Of a stretch of DNA of 59,871 nucleotides, positions 40,113 to 48,518 are shown piece by piece. This DNA comes from Chloroflexota bacterium (GTDB lineage Bacteria > Chloroflexota > Dormibacteria > Dormibacterales > Dormibacteraceae), in contig VBIU01000083.1 of the NCBI GenBank assembly GCA_005880945.1, forward strand, positions 1 through 59,871. Reading direction: 5' to 3'. Positions within the stretch are counted from its first letter, which is position 1; each line of letters begins with the position of its first letter. Below the pieces are notes generated by a model that was not told the origin of the DNA, did not search any database, and saw only the letters and a program-made list of their open reading frames with translations. Made by a program: the position numbers and the translations under genes.

Positions 40113-41090
40113 ATGGTCTTCGTGATGAGCGACATCGAGCTGCCCATCCGGGGGCGCACATATCGCGAGCCTGAAGGACCGCACAGCGTGGTGGTTCGCG
40201 GCCGAGACATCGAACCGGCGCTGCAGCACGTGGCCGAGCGCGACGATTGCCGCTCGCTCGCAGTCATCAGCCTGCCGGCGGAAGTTCCCGACCTGTCGGC
40301 TCTCGCCCGCCGGCGGCTGCTGCTTGTCGACAGCGACAGCGGCCGCCTGCGCGACTTCGCTGAGGTCGCCCTGCGCGCGGAAGCCGAGGTGGAATGGATT
40401 CGGTCCGCGCGGCCGCCCTTCGAGCGGTTGGCCGCCGCGCTGCTGCCCGTGGGAGCTGTCGTTCTCGCCGCCGGCTCCAGCACTCGAATGCCCGGCTCGC
40501 AAAAGCTACTGCTGGAGTTCGATGGCAGGCCGATGGTGAGGCACGCGGTGGAGGCGGCGAGCGACGGCGGGTGTCACCAGGTCGTCGTCGTCTATTCCGC
40601 CGCCGATGTCAAGGAGGCCGTCGACGGCGCCGCTGAGCTGGTGCACAACCCTGACGCGCACACCGGCATGGCCTCGTCCCTGAAGGCCGGCCTGCGCGCC
40701 CTCCGGCCCGAGATCGAAGCAGCGGTCGTGCTGCTCGGGGACCAGCCCCTGGTCGGCTCGCGCACCGTCGCCGCGCTCCTGCGCGCTTGGCGCCGAGAGG
40801 GCTCGCGTCCCGCGGTTGCAGTTTCCAAGCGACGCGGCGCAAGCAATGAGTCCCAACCTGGTCGCCGCGCCGGCGCGCAGTGGACCCCGCCGGTCGTTCT
40901 TTCTCGGGAGATGTGGGACGAGCTTTACGCGCTCGAGGGCGACGCCGGCGCGCGGCAGATCCTCGACGGCCACCCTGAGCTGCTGGACACAGTTCCCGCT
41001 CCCGGCCGGCCAGACGACATCGACACTCCCGCGGACTACGCCAAGATCCTGAGCCTGTTTCCGCGGCGCAAGTCGCGCAAACGCGCGTAA
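40113..41090 (+). CDS. MocA-like molybdenum cofactor nucleotidyltransferase with N-terminal extension
   Basis: 325 residues. The C-terminal about 210 form a MobA/MocA domain: [20 protein letters not shown] (GTP/CTP-binding), [33 protein letters not shown] and [20 protein letters not shown]. It should convert molybdopterin cofactor to its cytidine dinucleotide form used by xanthine-oxidase-family enzymes such as the CoxL-like protein. The first about 112 residues ([20 protein letters not shown] and on) are not part of the known fold. Starts at ATG 40113 or 40125 are both possible. Confidence 0.83.
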   Translation: MVFVMSDIELPIRGRTYREPEGPHSVVVRGRDIEPALQHVAERDDCRSLAVISLPAEVPDLSALARRRLLLVDSDSGRLRDFAEVALRAEAEVEWIRSARPPFERLAAALLPVGAVVLAAGSSTRMPGSQKLLLEFDGRPMVRHAVEAASDGGCHQVVVVYSAADVKEAVDGAAELVHNPDAHTGMASSLKAGLRALRPEIEAAVVLLGDQPLVGSRTVAALLRAWRREGSRPAVAVSKRRGASNESQPGRRAGAQWTPPVVLSREMWDELYALEGDAGARQILDGHPELLDTVPAPGRPDDIDTPADYAKILSLFPRRKSRKRA

Positions 41091-41152
41091 CCCCGAACCG
41101 GACGAGCCGCTACGATTTCAATAGTGCTAGCGATCGCTCTAGGAGTGGCAGC

Positions 41153-42004
41153 TTGAAAGATCGGGCGAAGCGAACGGCGCCGAGCCGGCCGGCCGGGTGG
41201 AAGCGCTCCGGCCGTTACAGCGACATCGTCTATCAGACCTGGGACGGCATCGCCAAGATCACCATCAACCGGCCCGAGGTCCGCAACGCGTTCAGGCCGA
41301 CCACCGTGTTCGAGATGTCGCGCGCGTTCGAGGTGGCCCGCGACGACCCCAAGATCGGCGTGATCATCCTCACCGGGGCGGGGACCGAGGCCTTCTGCTC
41401 GGGTGGCGATCAGCGGATCAGAGGCGACGACGGCTACATCGACCCCAAAGGCACCGGCCGCCTCAACGTGCTCGACCTGCAGGTCCAGATCCGGCGCCTG
41501 CCGAAACCGGTGATCGCGATGGTCGCCGGCTATGCCATCGGTGGCGGCCATGTCCTTCATGTCGTGTGCGACCTCACCATCGCGGCCGACAACGCGCGCT
41601 TCGGCCAGACCGGTCCTCGCGTCGGCAGCTTCGACGGGGGGTACGGCGCCGGCTTGCTGGCTCGCATCGTCGGGCAGAAGAAAGCGCGAGAGATCTGGTT
41701 CCTCTGCGAGCAGTACGGCGCGCAGGAGGCGCTGGCGATGGGTCTCGTCAACAAGGTAGTGCCTCTGGCCGACCTGGAAAAGGAAACCGTCGCGTGGTGC
41801 CGCCGGATGCTCGAGCTCAGCCCGCTCGCGTTGCGAATGTTGAAGGCGGGGCTCAACGCCGCCGACGACGGCCTTGCCGGCATACAGCAGCTCGCAGGCG
41901 ACGCGACGCTGCTCTATTACCTGAGCGAGGAGGCTCAGGAAGGCAGGGACGCGTACGTGCAGAAACGAAAACCGAACTTTTCGAAGTTTCCCAAGCGGCC
42001 TTGA
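41153..42004 (+). CDS. menB: 1,4-dihydroxy-2-naphthoyl-CoA synthase
   Basis: 283 residues of the crotonase fold. [59 protein letters not shown] and [20 protein letters not shown] are MenB-specific (GGDQ and VGSFDGG), and the protein ends [11 protein letters not shown] like other MenB. It closes the second ring of the naphthoquinone in menaquinone synthesis. The start is TTG 41153 with AGGAG 9 nt upstream. Its stop TGA shares a base with the menA ATG. Confidence 0.94.
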   Translation: MKDRAKRTAPSRPAGWKRSGRYSDIVYQTWDGIAKITINRPEVRNAFRPTTVFEMSRAFEVARDDPKIGVIILTGAGTEAFCSGGDQRIRGDDGYIDPKGTGRLNVLDLQVQIRRLPKPVIAMVAGYAIGGGHVLHVVCDLTIAADNARFGQTGPRVGSFDGGYGAGLLARIVGQKKAREIWFLCEQYGAQEALAMGLVNKVVPLADLEKETVAWCRRMLELSPLALRMLKAGLNAADDGLAGIQQLAGDATLLYYLSEEAQEGRDAYVQKRKPNFSKFPKRP

Positions 42005-42903
42005 TGGCTGCGTCCACAGCGCCGAGCCCGGCGCGGATGTGGTGGCTTGCGTTGCGGCCCGCGACGTTGGCCGCGTCGGTGGCGCCGGTGCTCGCCGGCA
42101 CCGCGGTCGCCGTGCACCAGGGCGGTGCCAGGCCGTGGGCGGGCTTCGCCGCCCTCGTGGTCGCGCTCGCCATGCAGATCGGCGTCAACCTTGCGAACGA
42201 TTACTCCGATTTCGTGCGCGGCGCCGACACGCTCCAACGGATCGGCCCGCCGCGAGCGTCGGCATCTGGCGTCGTCGCTCCGAACCGCGTGAGGTTGGCC
42301 GCCATCGCCGCGTTCGGCATCGCTGGCGCGACCGGTCTTGTCCTCAGCCTGGCGACGGACTGGCGGCTCCTCTTCGTGGGTGGGGCTTGCCTGCTGGCCG
42401 GTTGGCTGTATACCGGCGGACCGCGCCCATACGGCTACCTGGGGCTTGGCGAGCTTTTCGTTTTCGTCTTCTTCGGACTTGTCGCCACCGTCGGCACCGT
42501 CTACGTGGAAACACTTCGTATGACCCTGCTGGCGATTCTGGCCGGTTGCGGCGTCGGTTTCCTCGCCAGCGCAATCCTCGTCCTCAACAACCTGCGCGAC
42601 ATTGAAACGGACGCCGCCGCCGGCAAGCGCACGCTCGCGACGCTGATCGGAAGGAGGGCCACGCTCTTCCTTCTATTGGTCCTTGTCTGCGCGGCCTTCG
42701 CCGTTCCAATCGTCATCCTCGCGACGCGACTGGCCGGCGTGACGATCATGGCCATGCATTTCGGGATCCCCATCGCCGCTGTTCCCGTCCGCACGGCATT
42801 CGCCACGCAGAGCGGCCCGGCGCTGGTCGGGGCTTTGAGGCGGATGGCCGCGACGGAAGTTGCGTACGCGCTGCTGATGACGGTTGGGCTGCTCCTGTCG
42901 TGA
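42004..42903 (+). CDS. menA: 1,4-dihydroxy-2-naphthoate polyprenyltransferase
   Basis: 299 residues with about eight membrane helices. IGVNLANDYSDFVRGAD is the first Asp-rich prenyl diphosphate motif (NDxxD), and LVLNNLRDIETDAAAGKRTL is the second (NNLRDxxxD), both typical of MenA. It joins the isoprenoid chain to 1,4-dihydroxy-2-naphthoate at the membrane. It is coupled to menB by a TGATG junction and to the short downstream ORF by GTGA. Confidence 0.93.
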   Translation: MAASTAPSPARMWWLALRPATLAASVAPVLAGTAVAVHQGGARPWAGFAALVVALAMQIGVNLANDYSDFVRGADTLQRIGPPRASASGVVAPNRVRLAAIAAFGIAGATGLVLSLATDWRLLFVGGACLLAGWLYTGGPRPYGYLGLGELFVFVFFGLVATVGTVYVETLRMTLLAILAGCGVGFLASAILVLNNLRDIETDAAAGKRTLATLIGRRATLFLLLVLVCAAFAVPIVILATRLAGVTIMAMHFGIPIAAVPVRTAFATQSGPALVGALRRMAATEVAYALLMTVGLLLS

Positions 42904-43118
42904 GGGCTTACATCACGTCGCGCCGGCCGGCCGATGTCGCTCGCGACGTCGAGCGCTGGCGCGAGCGCGGGTGCCGATCCTTTGTCTTGCGAAACGTGAA
43001 TGGTGGGGGCGAGCTGGACCGCGAGCGGTTGGGCGCGGCCCGCTACTCCGCCGGTCTTCAGGGCGACGTCGAGCTCGAAGGCGATGTCTCGGACCTGGGT
43101 GATGCGGCTTCCAGATGA
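42900..43118 (+). pseudogene. Probable menC (o-succinylbenzoate synthase) remnant
   Basis: 72 codons starting at a GTG that overlaps the menA stop (GTGA). The text DVARDVERWRERGCRSFVLR followed by NVNGGGELDRERLGAARY reads like one strand-helix unit from the barrel of an enolase-superfamily protein, the family of MenC. MenC is the one men enzyme expected here that is otherwise missing. No lid domain or catalytic Lys/Asp residues remain, and the end runs antisense into menH. It could also be a small unrelated protein. Confidence 0.4.
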
Positions 43119-43903
43119 GCCAGCAGCAATCGTGCGAACGCGTCAGGCCGCTCCTGGTGCACAGTGTGGCCGGCTCGCTGGACGACCACCACGCGGGCGT
43201 CGGTGACCGACGCCGCGAGCCGGCGCGCGGACGCAACATACCCATGGTCGAGCTGGCCGGCCACGAACGTGCACGGGCATCGAACGCGTTCCATCTCGTT
43301 CCAGACGGGTCGCATGGCCCCCGCCCCCATGCCGCGCAGCGACTCCGCGAGGCCGGCGGCCCGGTTGTTCATCCGCTCGGCGCGCACCTGCGCCACGAAC
43401 GACGGGCCGCGTCGCTCAAGCCCGGCGAACATCGGGAGGCTGCTCCAGTAGTTGACGAAAGCCTCGAGCCCATCTGTCTCGATCCGCTGCGCCAGTGCCT
43501 CATCGCCTCGGCGCCTCCCCTCGCGCGCCTCCTCCTCGAGACCGGCATGGGCGCCGATCGTGAGCAGCGAGAGGATCCGTTCAGGATGGGTGGCCGCGAC
43601 ATGGAGGGCGAGCCGCCCCCCCATGGAGTAGCCCACCAGGTGGGTGCGCGAGATCCCGAGGTGGTCCCACAGCATCATGAGGTCGGCAGTGCAGGCCTCC
43701 ATGGTGTGTGGGCCACCCGGGCGGACGCGGGTGTCGCCGTGGCCGCGAAGGTCGGGCACCACCCACCTCCAGCCGCCGGGCATGTGGGAGATGACCTCGT
43801 GCCAGCTGCGCCCGCTCTGGGTGAATCCGTGGAGAACGGTGACCGGCGTACCTTCGCCGATCACCTCATAGTTGAGTCGAACGTCGGGCCCTTCCAGAAG
43901 CAC
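43058..43903 (-). CDS. menH: Alpha/beta hydrolase, putative SHCHC synthase
   Basis: 281 residues. VTVLHGFTQSGRSWHEVISH, VVPDLRGHGDTRVRPGGP, THLVGYSMGGRLALHVAATH (nucleophile Ser, GYSMGGR typical of MenH) and RAGHTVHQERPDAFARLLL (His) match MenH, which makes 2-succinyl-6-hydroxy-2,4-cyclohexadiene-1-carboxylate from the MenD product. Lying head to head with menD, 11 nt apart, supports the call. GTG 43903 is the start, 6 nt from a TAGGAT element. The Ser/Thr-rich last 15 residues are antisense to the menC-like remnant. Confidence 0.85.
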   Translation of the reverse strand: MLLEGPDVRLNYEVIGEGTPVTVLHGFTQSGRSWHEVISHMPGGWRWVVPDLRGHGDTRVRPGGPHTMEACTADLMMLWDHLGISRTHLVGYSMGGRLALHVAATHPERILSLLTIGAHAGLEEEAREGRRRGDEALAQRIETDGLEAFVNYWSSLPMFAGLERRGPSFVAQVRAERMNNRAAGLAESLRGMGAGAMRPVWNEMERVRCPCTFVAGQLDHGYVASARRLAASVTDARVVVVQRAGHTVHQERPDAFARLLLAHLEAASPRSETSPSSSTSP

Positions 43904-43909
43904 AGACAG

Positions 43910-43915
43910 ATCCTA
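43910..43915 (-). promoter_or_regulatory. -10 element for menH overlapping the menD start
   Basis: On the minus strand TAGGAT ends 6 nt before the menH GTG at 43903. Its first base is the A of the menD ATG on the other strand, so menH transcription and menD translation start sites are physically superimposed. Confidence 0.45.
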
Positions 43916-45591
43916 TGGATGTAACGCAGTCATTCGCCGCAACTTTCGTCGATGAGCTCGCCGCTCAAGGCGTCGAGTCTGCGTGCATTTCTCCCGGCTC
44001 CCGCTCGGCGCCTATCGCCATCGCACTCCAACGCCATCCGAAGATCCGCGTCTTCGTCCATATCGACGAACGCAGCGGCTCGTTCTTCGGAGTCGGGCTC
44101 GCGAAGGCAACCGGAAAGCCCGTCCTCCTGCTGTCGACGTCGGGAACCGCCGCGGCCGAATTCCATCCGGCGGTCGTGGAAGCCTCGCACTCGGGCACGC
44201 CCCTGATCGTCCTCACCGCAGACAGGCCCCCCGAGCTGCGCGACGCTGGGGCCAATCAAGCGATCGACCAGCAGCGTCTCTACGGGACCGCGGTGCGCTG
44301 GTTCTTCGATCCAGGACCTCCTGTCGAAGCGGCCAATGCGTCTCGCCAGTGGCGCCGTCTCGCCGCACGAGCCTATGCCGAGGCGGCGCGCGGACCGGTC
44401 CACGTCAACCTTCCATTTCGCGAGCCCCTGGTGCCAACACCGGGCGAGGTCCCGACCGCGCTGGGCACGCAGGGCCAGACAGTGAGCGCGGGGCGCACCC
44501 TGGCGACTCCGAGCCAGGTGACGACCCTCGCGTCCGCGCTGCAGAGGGCGCAGCGGCCGCTGGTCGTGGCCGGCGAGATGCGCGATGGCGACCGGCTTGC
44601 GCCGGCGCTCAACCGTCTCGGACTGCCCGTGCTGGCCGAGCCCAGCTCTCAGCTGCGACGGGCCGAGACTGGGGCTGCGGTCGAGTCTTATGAGGCGCTG
44701 CTTCGTGCCGGCTGGTCGTTGCAGCATGGTCCCGACCTCGTCGTGCGCCTCGGTGGAACTCCCACGTCGAAGGTGCTGAGCGCGTGGTTATCCGCCGCCT
44801 CGGCTCCGACGTTCTTGATCGATCCCGAACACGCCTGGCGCGACCCCGACCAGGTCGCGAGCCACGTCGTCTCATGCGATCCACAGGGCCTGCTCGAGGC
44901 GCTGCCCCCGATGGATCGGAGTGCATGGCGCGATGAGTGGTTGTCCGCGGGCAGGCGCGCGACGGCGGCGATCGCCGCAACGTTCGTTTCGACACCGCTG
45001 CACGAGGGGCACATTGTTCGCGCGCTGGCTTCGCGTCTGCCGGAAAACGCGCAGGTGTTCATCGGCTCGAGCATGCCGATTCGTGCCGCCGACAGCTTCT
45101 GGCCCCACGCCAAGACCCAGCAGCGGTTCTTCGGCAACCGCGGCGCGAGCGGCATCGACGGCCTGGTTTCGACGGGCCTCGGTTTGGCAGCCGGACGCAG
45201 CAACATGCCAACCGCCCTTCTGCTTGGAGACCTTTCCCTGTACCACGACATGAACGGCCTGTGGGCGATGCGCCGGCACGGGCTGAGGGCGACCATCGTT
45301 GTCTGCGACAACAACGGAGGCGGCGTTTTCAACTTTCTGCCGCAAGCGCAGCACCAGGACGTGTTCGAGGAGATCTTCGCCACGCCGCTCGGCCTCGATT
45401 TCGCGCAGGTCGCGCGCCTTTACGACCTCGTGTACAGCCCGGTCAGCGACCGTGCCGGCCTTGAGCCGGCCATTGCCGATGCTGTCGCGGCGCAGACGCC
45501 GACGATGGTCGTCGTCAAGTTCAAGCGCGAGGACAGCGTCAACGGACACCGCGTCTGCTGGGAGGCGGCAGCCGCAGCCCTTAGGGCTTGA
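43915..45591 (+). CDS. menD: 2-succinyl-5-enolpyruvyl-6-hydroxy-3-cyclohexene-1-carboxylate synthase
   Basis: 558 residues. ESACISPGSRSAPIAIALQR, DERSGSFFGVGLAKATGKPV (catalytic Glu of the thiamine diphosphate fold), FIGSSMPIRAADSFW, LLLGDLSLYHDMNGLWAMRR (metal-binding GDLSxxHDxNGL) and VVCDNNGGGVFNFLPQ match MenD throughout. It adds 2-oxoglutarate-derived succinic semialdehyde to isochorismate. It is convergent with menF, 3 nt apart, and head to head with menH. Confidence 0.95.
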   Translation: MDVTQSFAATFVDELAAQGVESACISPGSRSAPIAIALQRHPKIRVFVHIDERSGSFFGVGLAKATGKPVLLLSTSGTAAAEFHPAVVEASHSGTPLIVLTADRPPELRDAGANQAIDQQRLYGTAVRWFFDPGPPVEAANASRQWRRLAARAYAEAARGPVHVNLPFREPLVPTPGEVPTALGTQGQTVSAGRTLATPSQVTTLASALQRAQRPLVVAGEMRDGDRLAPALNRLGLPVLAEPSSQLRRAETGAAVESYEALLRAGWSLQHGPDLVVRLGGTPTSKVLSAWLSAASAPTFLIDPEHAWRDPDQVASHVVSCDPQGLLEALPPMDRSAWRDEWLSAGRRATAAIAATFVSTPLHEGHIVRALASRLPENAQVFIGSSMPIRAADSFWPHAKTQQRFFGNRGASGIDGLVSTGLGLAAGRSNMPTALLLGDLSLYHDMNGLWAMRRHGLRATIVVCDNNGGGVFNFLPQAQHQDVFEEIFATPLGLDFAQVARLYDLVYSPVSDRAGLEPAIADAVAAQTPTMVVVKFKREDSVNGHRVCWEAAAAALRA

Positions 45592-45594
45592 TCG

Positions 45595-46926
45595 TCAAGT
45601 GAGGGCCATGAGCAGGGCTTTGAACTTCAACTCGGTCTCCTCGAGCTCGCGCGCGGGGTCGGAGTCGGGCATCACCCCGACGCCGGCATACAAGCGGGCC
45701 CCATCTTCCCAGAGAAGCCCGCACCTCAGGGCTACCGCAAATTCTCCGTCACCACGGCCGTCGATCCAGCCAACCGCCCCGGCGTACCAGCCCCGCTCGA
45801 GGCCCTCGAGCTCGTCGATGAGCGCATCGGCTGCCTGGCGCGGCCAGCCGCCGACCGCGGGCGTGGGGTGGAGGGCGGCGGCCAGGTCCAGGGCATCGGT
45901 GGCCGCGTCAGCGAGATCGGCGGTGACAGTGGTCGCGAGGTGCTGGATGTTGGTGAATCGGACCACCTCGGGGCCGCGTGCCTCCACCGACCGAGCAAAA
46001 GGCCGGAGCGCCTCGATCACGAACTCCGACGCCAGCCGGTGCTCCGCATTGTCCTTGGCGCTGTCTTCGAGCTGCCTGGCCAGCCGATCGTCATCCGCCT
46101 CATTCGCGCCGCGCGCCACCGAGCCGGCCATCGGCTGCGAGTACGCACGTGAGCCGGCGCGCCGGACCAGGAGCTCGGGCGAAGCGCCTGCGAAGGCAGT
46201 CCCGTCGGCTCCGGTGACGACATACGTGAAACACGACGGGTAGGCGGCCCGAAGGGCGCGCGCGACCATCCCCGCCGAAACGACGCCGTCGCCCCGAGCT
46301 ACGACCTCACGGGCGAGAACGACCTTTGCCGCTTCCCCGGCCCGCAGTCTCGTGGCGGCGGATTCGACAGCCGCCGTCCAGGCCACCGGGTTGCGAACCG
46401 AGGTCACGTCGAGGCGTCGCGCAGCCGGCGCGCGCACGCCGGTATGGGTCAGCTCCAGCAGCGCTTCCGCGCCGGAGGATGCGGCGATGGCGAAGGTTCG
46501 ACCGCGCACGCGAGCCACGGCCAGAGCCGGCACGCGGAGGAGTACGGCCGGAAAACCCGCCCAGGGCCCACCCGGATCGCGGTCAGGCCGGTAGGCGAAG
46601 CCGCCGACAGCGATCGGGCCTATGCCAGCCGGCCCGGCCGATGCCAGCGATGCCCGCAGGCGCCGCCACAGGCGGGCAGACGCCGGCAATCGGTCGGCCC
46701 CCGGCTCGAAGTCGACAGTGTCGCCGCCGGCGGCCTCGAGCGCGACACCGCCGGGCACCGCGACCATGTCGTACGCGCGTCCCAGCGCGGCGACGCTGAG
46801 CGCATCGGGCATCGGCCGCTCGATGAGGAGCACCTCGTGCCCGGCATCTCGCGCTGCGCTCACCAGATCGACCAGATCGGGCGTCCGGTCGAGCTCCCAG
46901 CTGCGCACGGGCGGAGCGGTGATCAT
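45595..46926 (-). CDS. menF: Isochorismate synthase
   Basis: 443 residues of the chorismate-binding family. AKVVLAREVVARGDGVV (catalytic Lys), FAGASPELLVRRAGSRAYSQ, PMAGSVARGANEADDDRLA, KDNAEHRLASEFVIEALRPF and LHPTPAVGGWPRQAADALI (HPTPAVxG typical of isochorismate synthases) are present. It converts chorismate to isochorismate, the first menaquinone-specific step. Its ATG overlaps the merR stop (ATGA at 46923-46926), so it is translated with the regulator. Confidence 0.93.
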   Translation of the reverse strand: MITAPPVRSWELDRTPDLVDLVSAARDAGHEVLLIERPMPDALSVAALGRAYDMVAVPGGVALEAAGGDTVDFEPGADRLPASARLWRRLRASLASAGPAGIGPIAVGGFAYRPDRDPGGPWAGFPAVLLRVPALAVARVRGRTFAIAASSGAEALLELTHTGVRAPAARRLDVTSVRNPVAWTAAVESAATRLRAGEAAKVVLAREVVARGDGVVSAGMVARALRAAYPSCFTYVVTGADGTAFAGASPELLVRRAGSRAYSQPMAGSVARGANEADDDRLARQLEDSAKDNAEHRLASEFVIEALRPFARSVEARGPEVVRFTNIQHLATTVTADLADAATDALDLAAALHPTPAVGGWPRQAADALIDELEGLERGWYAGAVGWIDGRGDGEFAVALRCGLLWEDGARLYAGVGVMPDSDPARELEETELKFKALLMALT

Positions 46927-47621
46927 CGCGCCGTCTTTTCTATATGCTCGCGCGCCGCTCTCAGCAATGTGCGCTGGAAGTGATGGCGCACCAGCGTTCC
47001 GCTCGCTTCGAGGAGCTCGTTGAAAAGCGTGAGGAGCCTGCGCTCGGCGGCCTCGGCCTCGCCGCCCTCAGCCTGGATGCGCTCGCGCACGTGGCGATCG
47101 AAGAGGTCGACCGCCTGGCGGGCCGTGCGATCGACAGCCGCGGAGTACTCCTTGCCGAGGTCGATCAACGCGCCAAGCGGAACACCGGCCGCGATCAGCT
47201 GCATGCCGGCGGTGATGGCTTCCAGGTCGTCGGCGGGAAAGAGCGGTTCGTCGCCGGTTTCGACGGGCACCAACAACCCCGCCTGCTCGAGGCTCATCAG
47301 TAATGGGGCGGCCACGCCGCTGCGCTCCGCAAGCTCCGACAGCGTGAGGGTCTGGGGAGAGGTCGGTCGGGTGACGGCGGCGACAAGGCCTTCGTCCGAA
47401 GGTTCGAGCTCGCCGGCCAGAAAGCGCTGGATGACCGTGAGCGTGAAGCCACGTTGCTGGAGCTCCCGAATGCGACGTAATCGTTCCAGGTGGCCGTCTC
47501 CGTACCACGTGACGCGACCCTCGCGGCGGGGCGCCTCGAGCAGGCCCTTGCCCTGGTAGAAACGGATGGTGTCCACCGCGACGCCCGCGGTCCGGGCCAA
47601 TTGTTCGATCCGGTACTCCAT
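46923..47621 (-). CDS. MerR family transcriptional regulator
   Basis: 232 residues. The MerR winged helix is clear: YRIEQLARTAGVAVDTIRFY, QGKGLLEAPRREGRVTWYGD, HLERLRRIRELQQRGFTLTV. A second helical segment with LSELAERSGVAAPLLMSLEQ and a C-terminal effector-type domain follow, without an obvious Cys metal site. It probably regulates its own operon with menF. The ATG at 47621 is leaderless by position (TAGAGT 8 nt upstream) and lies within overlapping palindromes. Confidence 0.88.
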   Translation of the reverse strand: MEYRIEQLARTAGVAVDTIRFYQGKGLLEAPRREGRVTWYGDGHLERLRRIRELQQRGFTLTVIQRFLAGELEPSDEGLVAAVTRPTSPQTLTLSELAERSGVAAPLLMSLEQAGLLVPVETGDEPLFPADDLEAITAGMQLIAAGVPLGALIDLGKEYSAAVDRTARQAVDLFDRHVRERIQAEGGEAEAAERRLLTLFNELLEASGTLVRHHFQRTLLRAAREHIEKTAR

Positions 47622-47635
47622 GAGTACTTACTCTA
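47613..47635 (-). promoter_or_regulatory. merR-menF promoter with overlapping palindromes
   Basis: GTACTC-CAT-GAGTAC (47613-47627) is a perfect inverted repeat centred on the start codon. It overlaps GAGTA-CT-TACTC (47622-47633). The minus-strand -10 hexamer TAGAGT (47635-47630) lies in the outer arm. This is a plausible autoregulatory MerR site spanning the leaderless transcription start. Confidence 0.5.
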
Positions 47636-47640
47636 ATCGT

Positions 47641-47656
47641 TGGCCGAATGCGGCCA
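47641..47656 (-). terminator. Short hairpin after the lytic transglycosylase gene
   Basis: TGGCCG-AATG-CGGCCA is a 6-bp stem with a 4-nt loop, 20 nt past the stop of the transglycosylase gene. No T run follows, so its termination strength is doubtful. Confidence 0.35.
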
Positions 47657-47675
47657 GGGGACCGCGTCGGTCGGC

Positions 47676-48518
47676 CTAGCCGGTGGTGTTCCAGTAGTAC
47701 ATGCGATCGAGCCAGGACGCGTCGGCCCGGTACGCGCGCGCGAAGGACTCGACCGACCCGACGTAGTTGTTGTCGAGGTTGTAGTGGTAGATCGCCTGCT
47801 TCATGTTGCCCGGTGCCCCGTAGTGGACGAGGAACCGGGCAGCGGCAAGGATCGAGTCATGCGGGTCGTTGATATCGCCGCCTTCCCCGTAGTTGGCCCA
47901 CGTCCCGGGGAGGAACTGCATAGGGCCCTGGGCGCCCGCAGATGACGGCCCGTTGACCCGCCCGAAGTTGCTTTCGATGAAGTTGATGGACGCCAGGTAG
48001 CTCGGGTGCACTCCGTACTTCTGGAACGCCTCCTGGTAGTAAGACCGGAGAAGATCCAAGGGCTTGGCGTCAGCGTACGAGTGGGTGAAGTGCACATTGA
48101 CGAGGTAGTACTGGTCGATGCCGGCGAGGATGTAGAGGAAATGCAGCCCGGCGATGGCATTGGAGAGCGGTCCTCGCAGGGCGACCGGTAGTAGCGGCAT
48201 CACCGAGGCCTGCACGCTCGCGTAGCTGGCGAGCTCATAAACCCTCAGCTCCTCCTGGCGGGCCGCGTTTCGATACGCGTATTGAGCGGCCGCGACGTCG
48301 AGCTCCCAGCGGATTTGATCCATCAGCAGATCCGGCGGCGTCTGCGCCTGCAGCGTCTTCAGCCTGCTCAGGGCCTGCGACATCGCAAGCTCGGCGCTGA
48401 GGACCCGGGCCGCCTCGTGATGGGCGCTGGGCAGCACGTCCGGGTCCTTGGCGAAAACGGACTGGGCCGTGACCACAAGGAGCAGCGCGGCGAGCGCGGC
48501 CGAAGTTGTTCTGATCAG
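47676..48518 (-). CDS. Secreted lytic transglycosylase-type muramidase
   Basis: 280 residues. Read from a CTG at 48518 the protein begins with a clear signal peptide (IRTTSAALAALLLVVTAQSV, then FAKD), which is lost if the first conventional start (GTG 48476) is used. The CTG overlaps the stop of the upstream protease gene (CTGA), matching the 4-nt overlaps elsewhere in this operon. The C-terminal domain has LASINFIESNFGRVNGPSSA, then GAQGPMQFLPGTWANYG, the SLT motifs with catalytic Glu (ES) and GxMQF. It cleaves peptidoglycan outside the membrane. A helical, possibly coiled N-terminal region precedes it. Confidence 0.8.
   Translation of the reverse strand: MIRTTSAALAALLLVVTAQSVFAKDPDVLPSAHHEAARVLSAELAMSQALSRLKTLQAQTPPDLLMDQIRWELDVAAAQYAYRNAARQEELRVYELASYASVQASVMPLLPVALRGPLSNAIAGLHFLYILAGIDQYYLVNVHFTHSYADAKPLDLLRSYYQEAFQKYGVHPSYLASINFIESNFGRVNGPSSAGAQGPMQFLPGTWANYGEGGDINDPHDSILAAARFLVHYGAPGNMKQAIYHYNLDNNYVGSVESFARAYRADASWLDRMYYWNTTG

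Noticed and set aside
39508-40502. Longer nfo reading frame starting at 40502
   Set aside because: The first 143 residues are low-complexity shadow of the MocA-like gene; endonuclease IV starts at MPALGAHVDS with a -10 element 7 nt upstream.
41197-42003. Continuous frame fusing sequence antisense to nothing in menB with menA
   Set aside because: The upstream part is an Arg-rich shadow of menB in another frame; the TGATG junction at 42002-42006 gives the true menA start.
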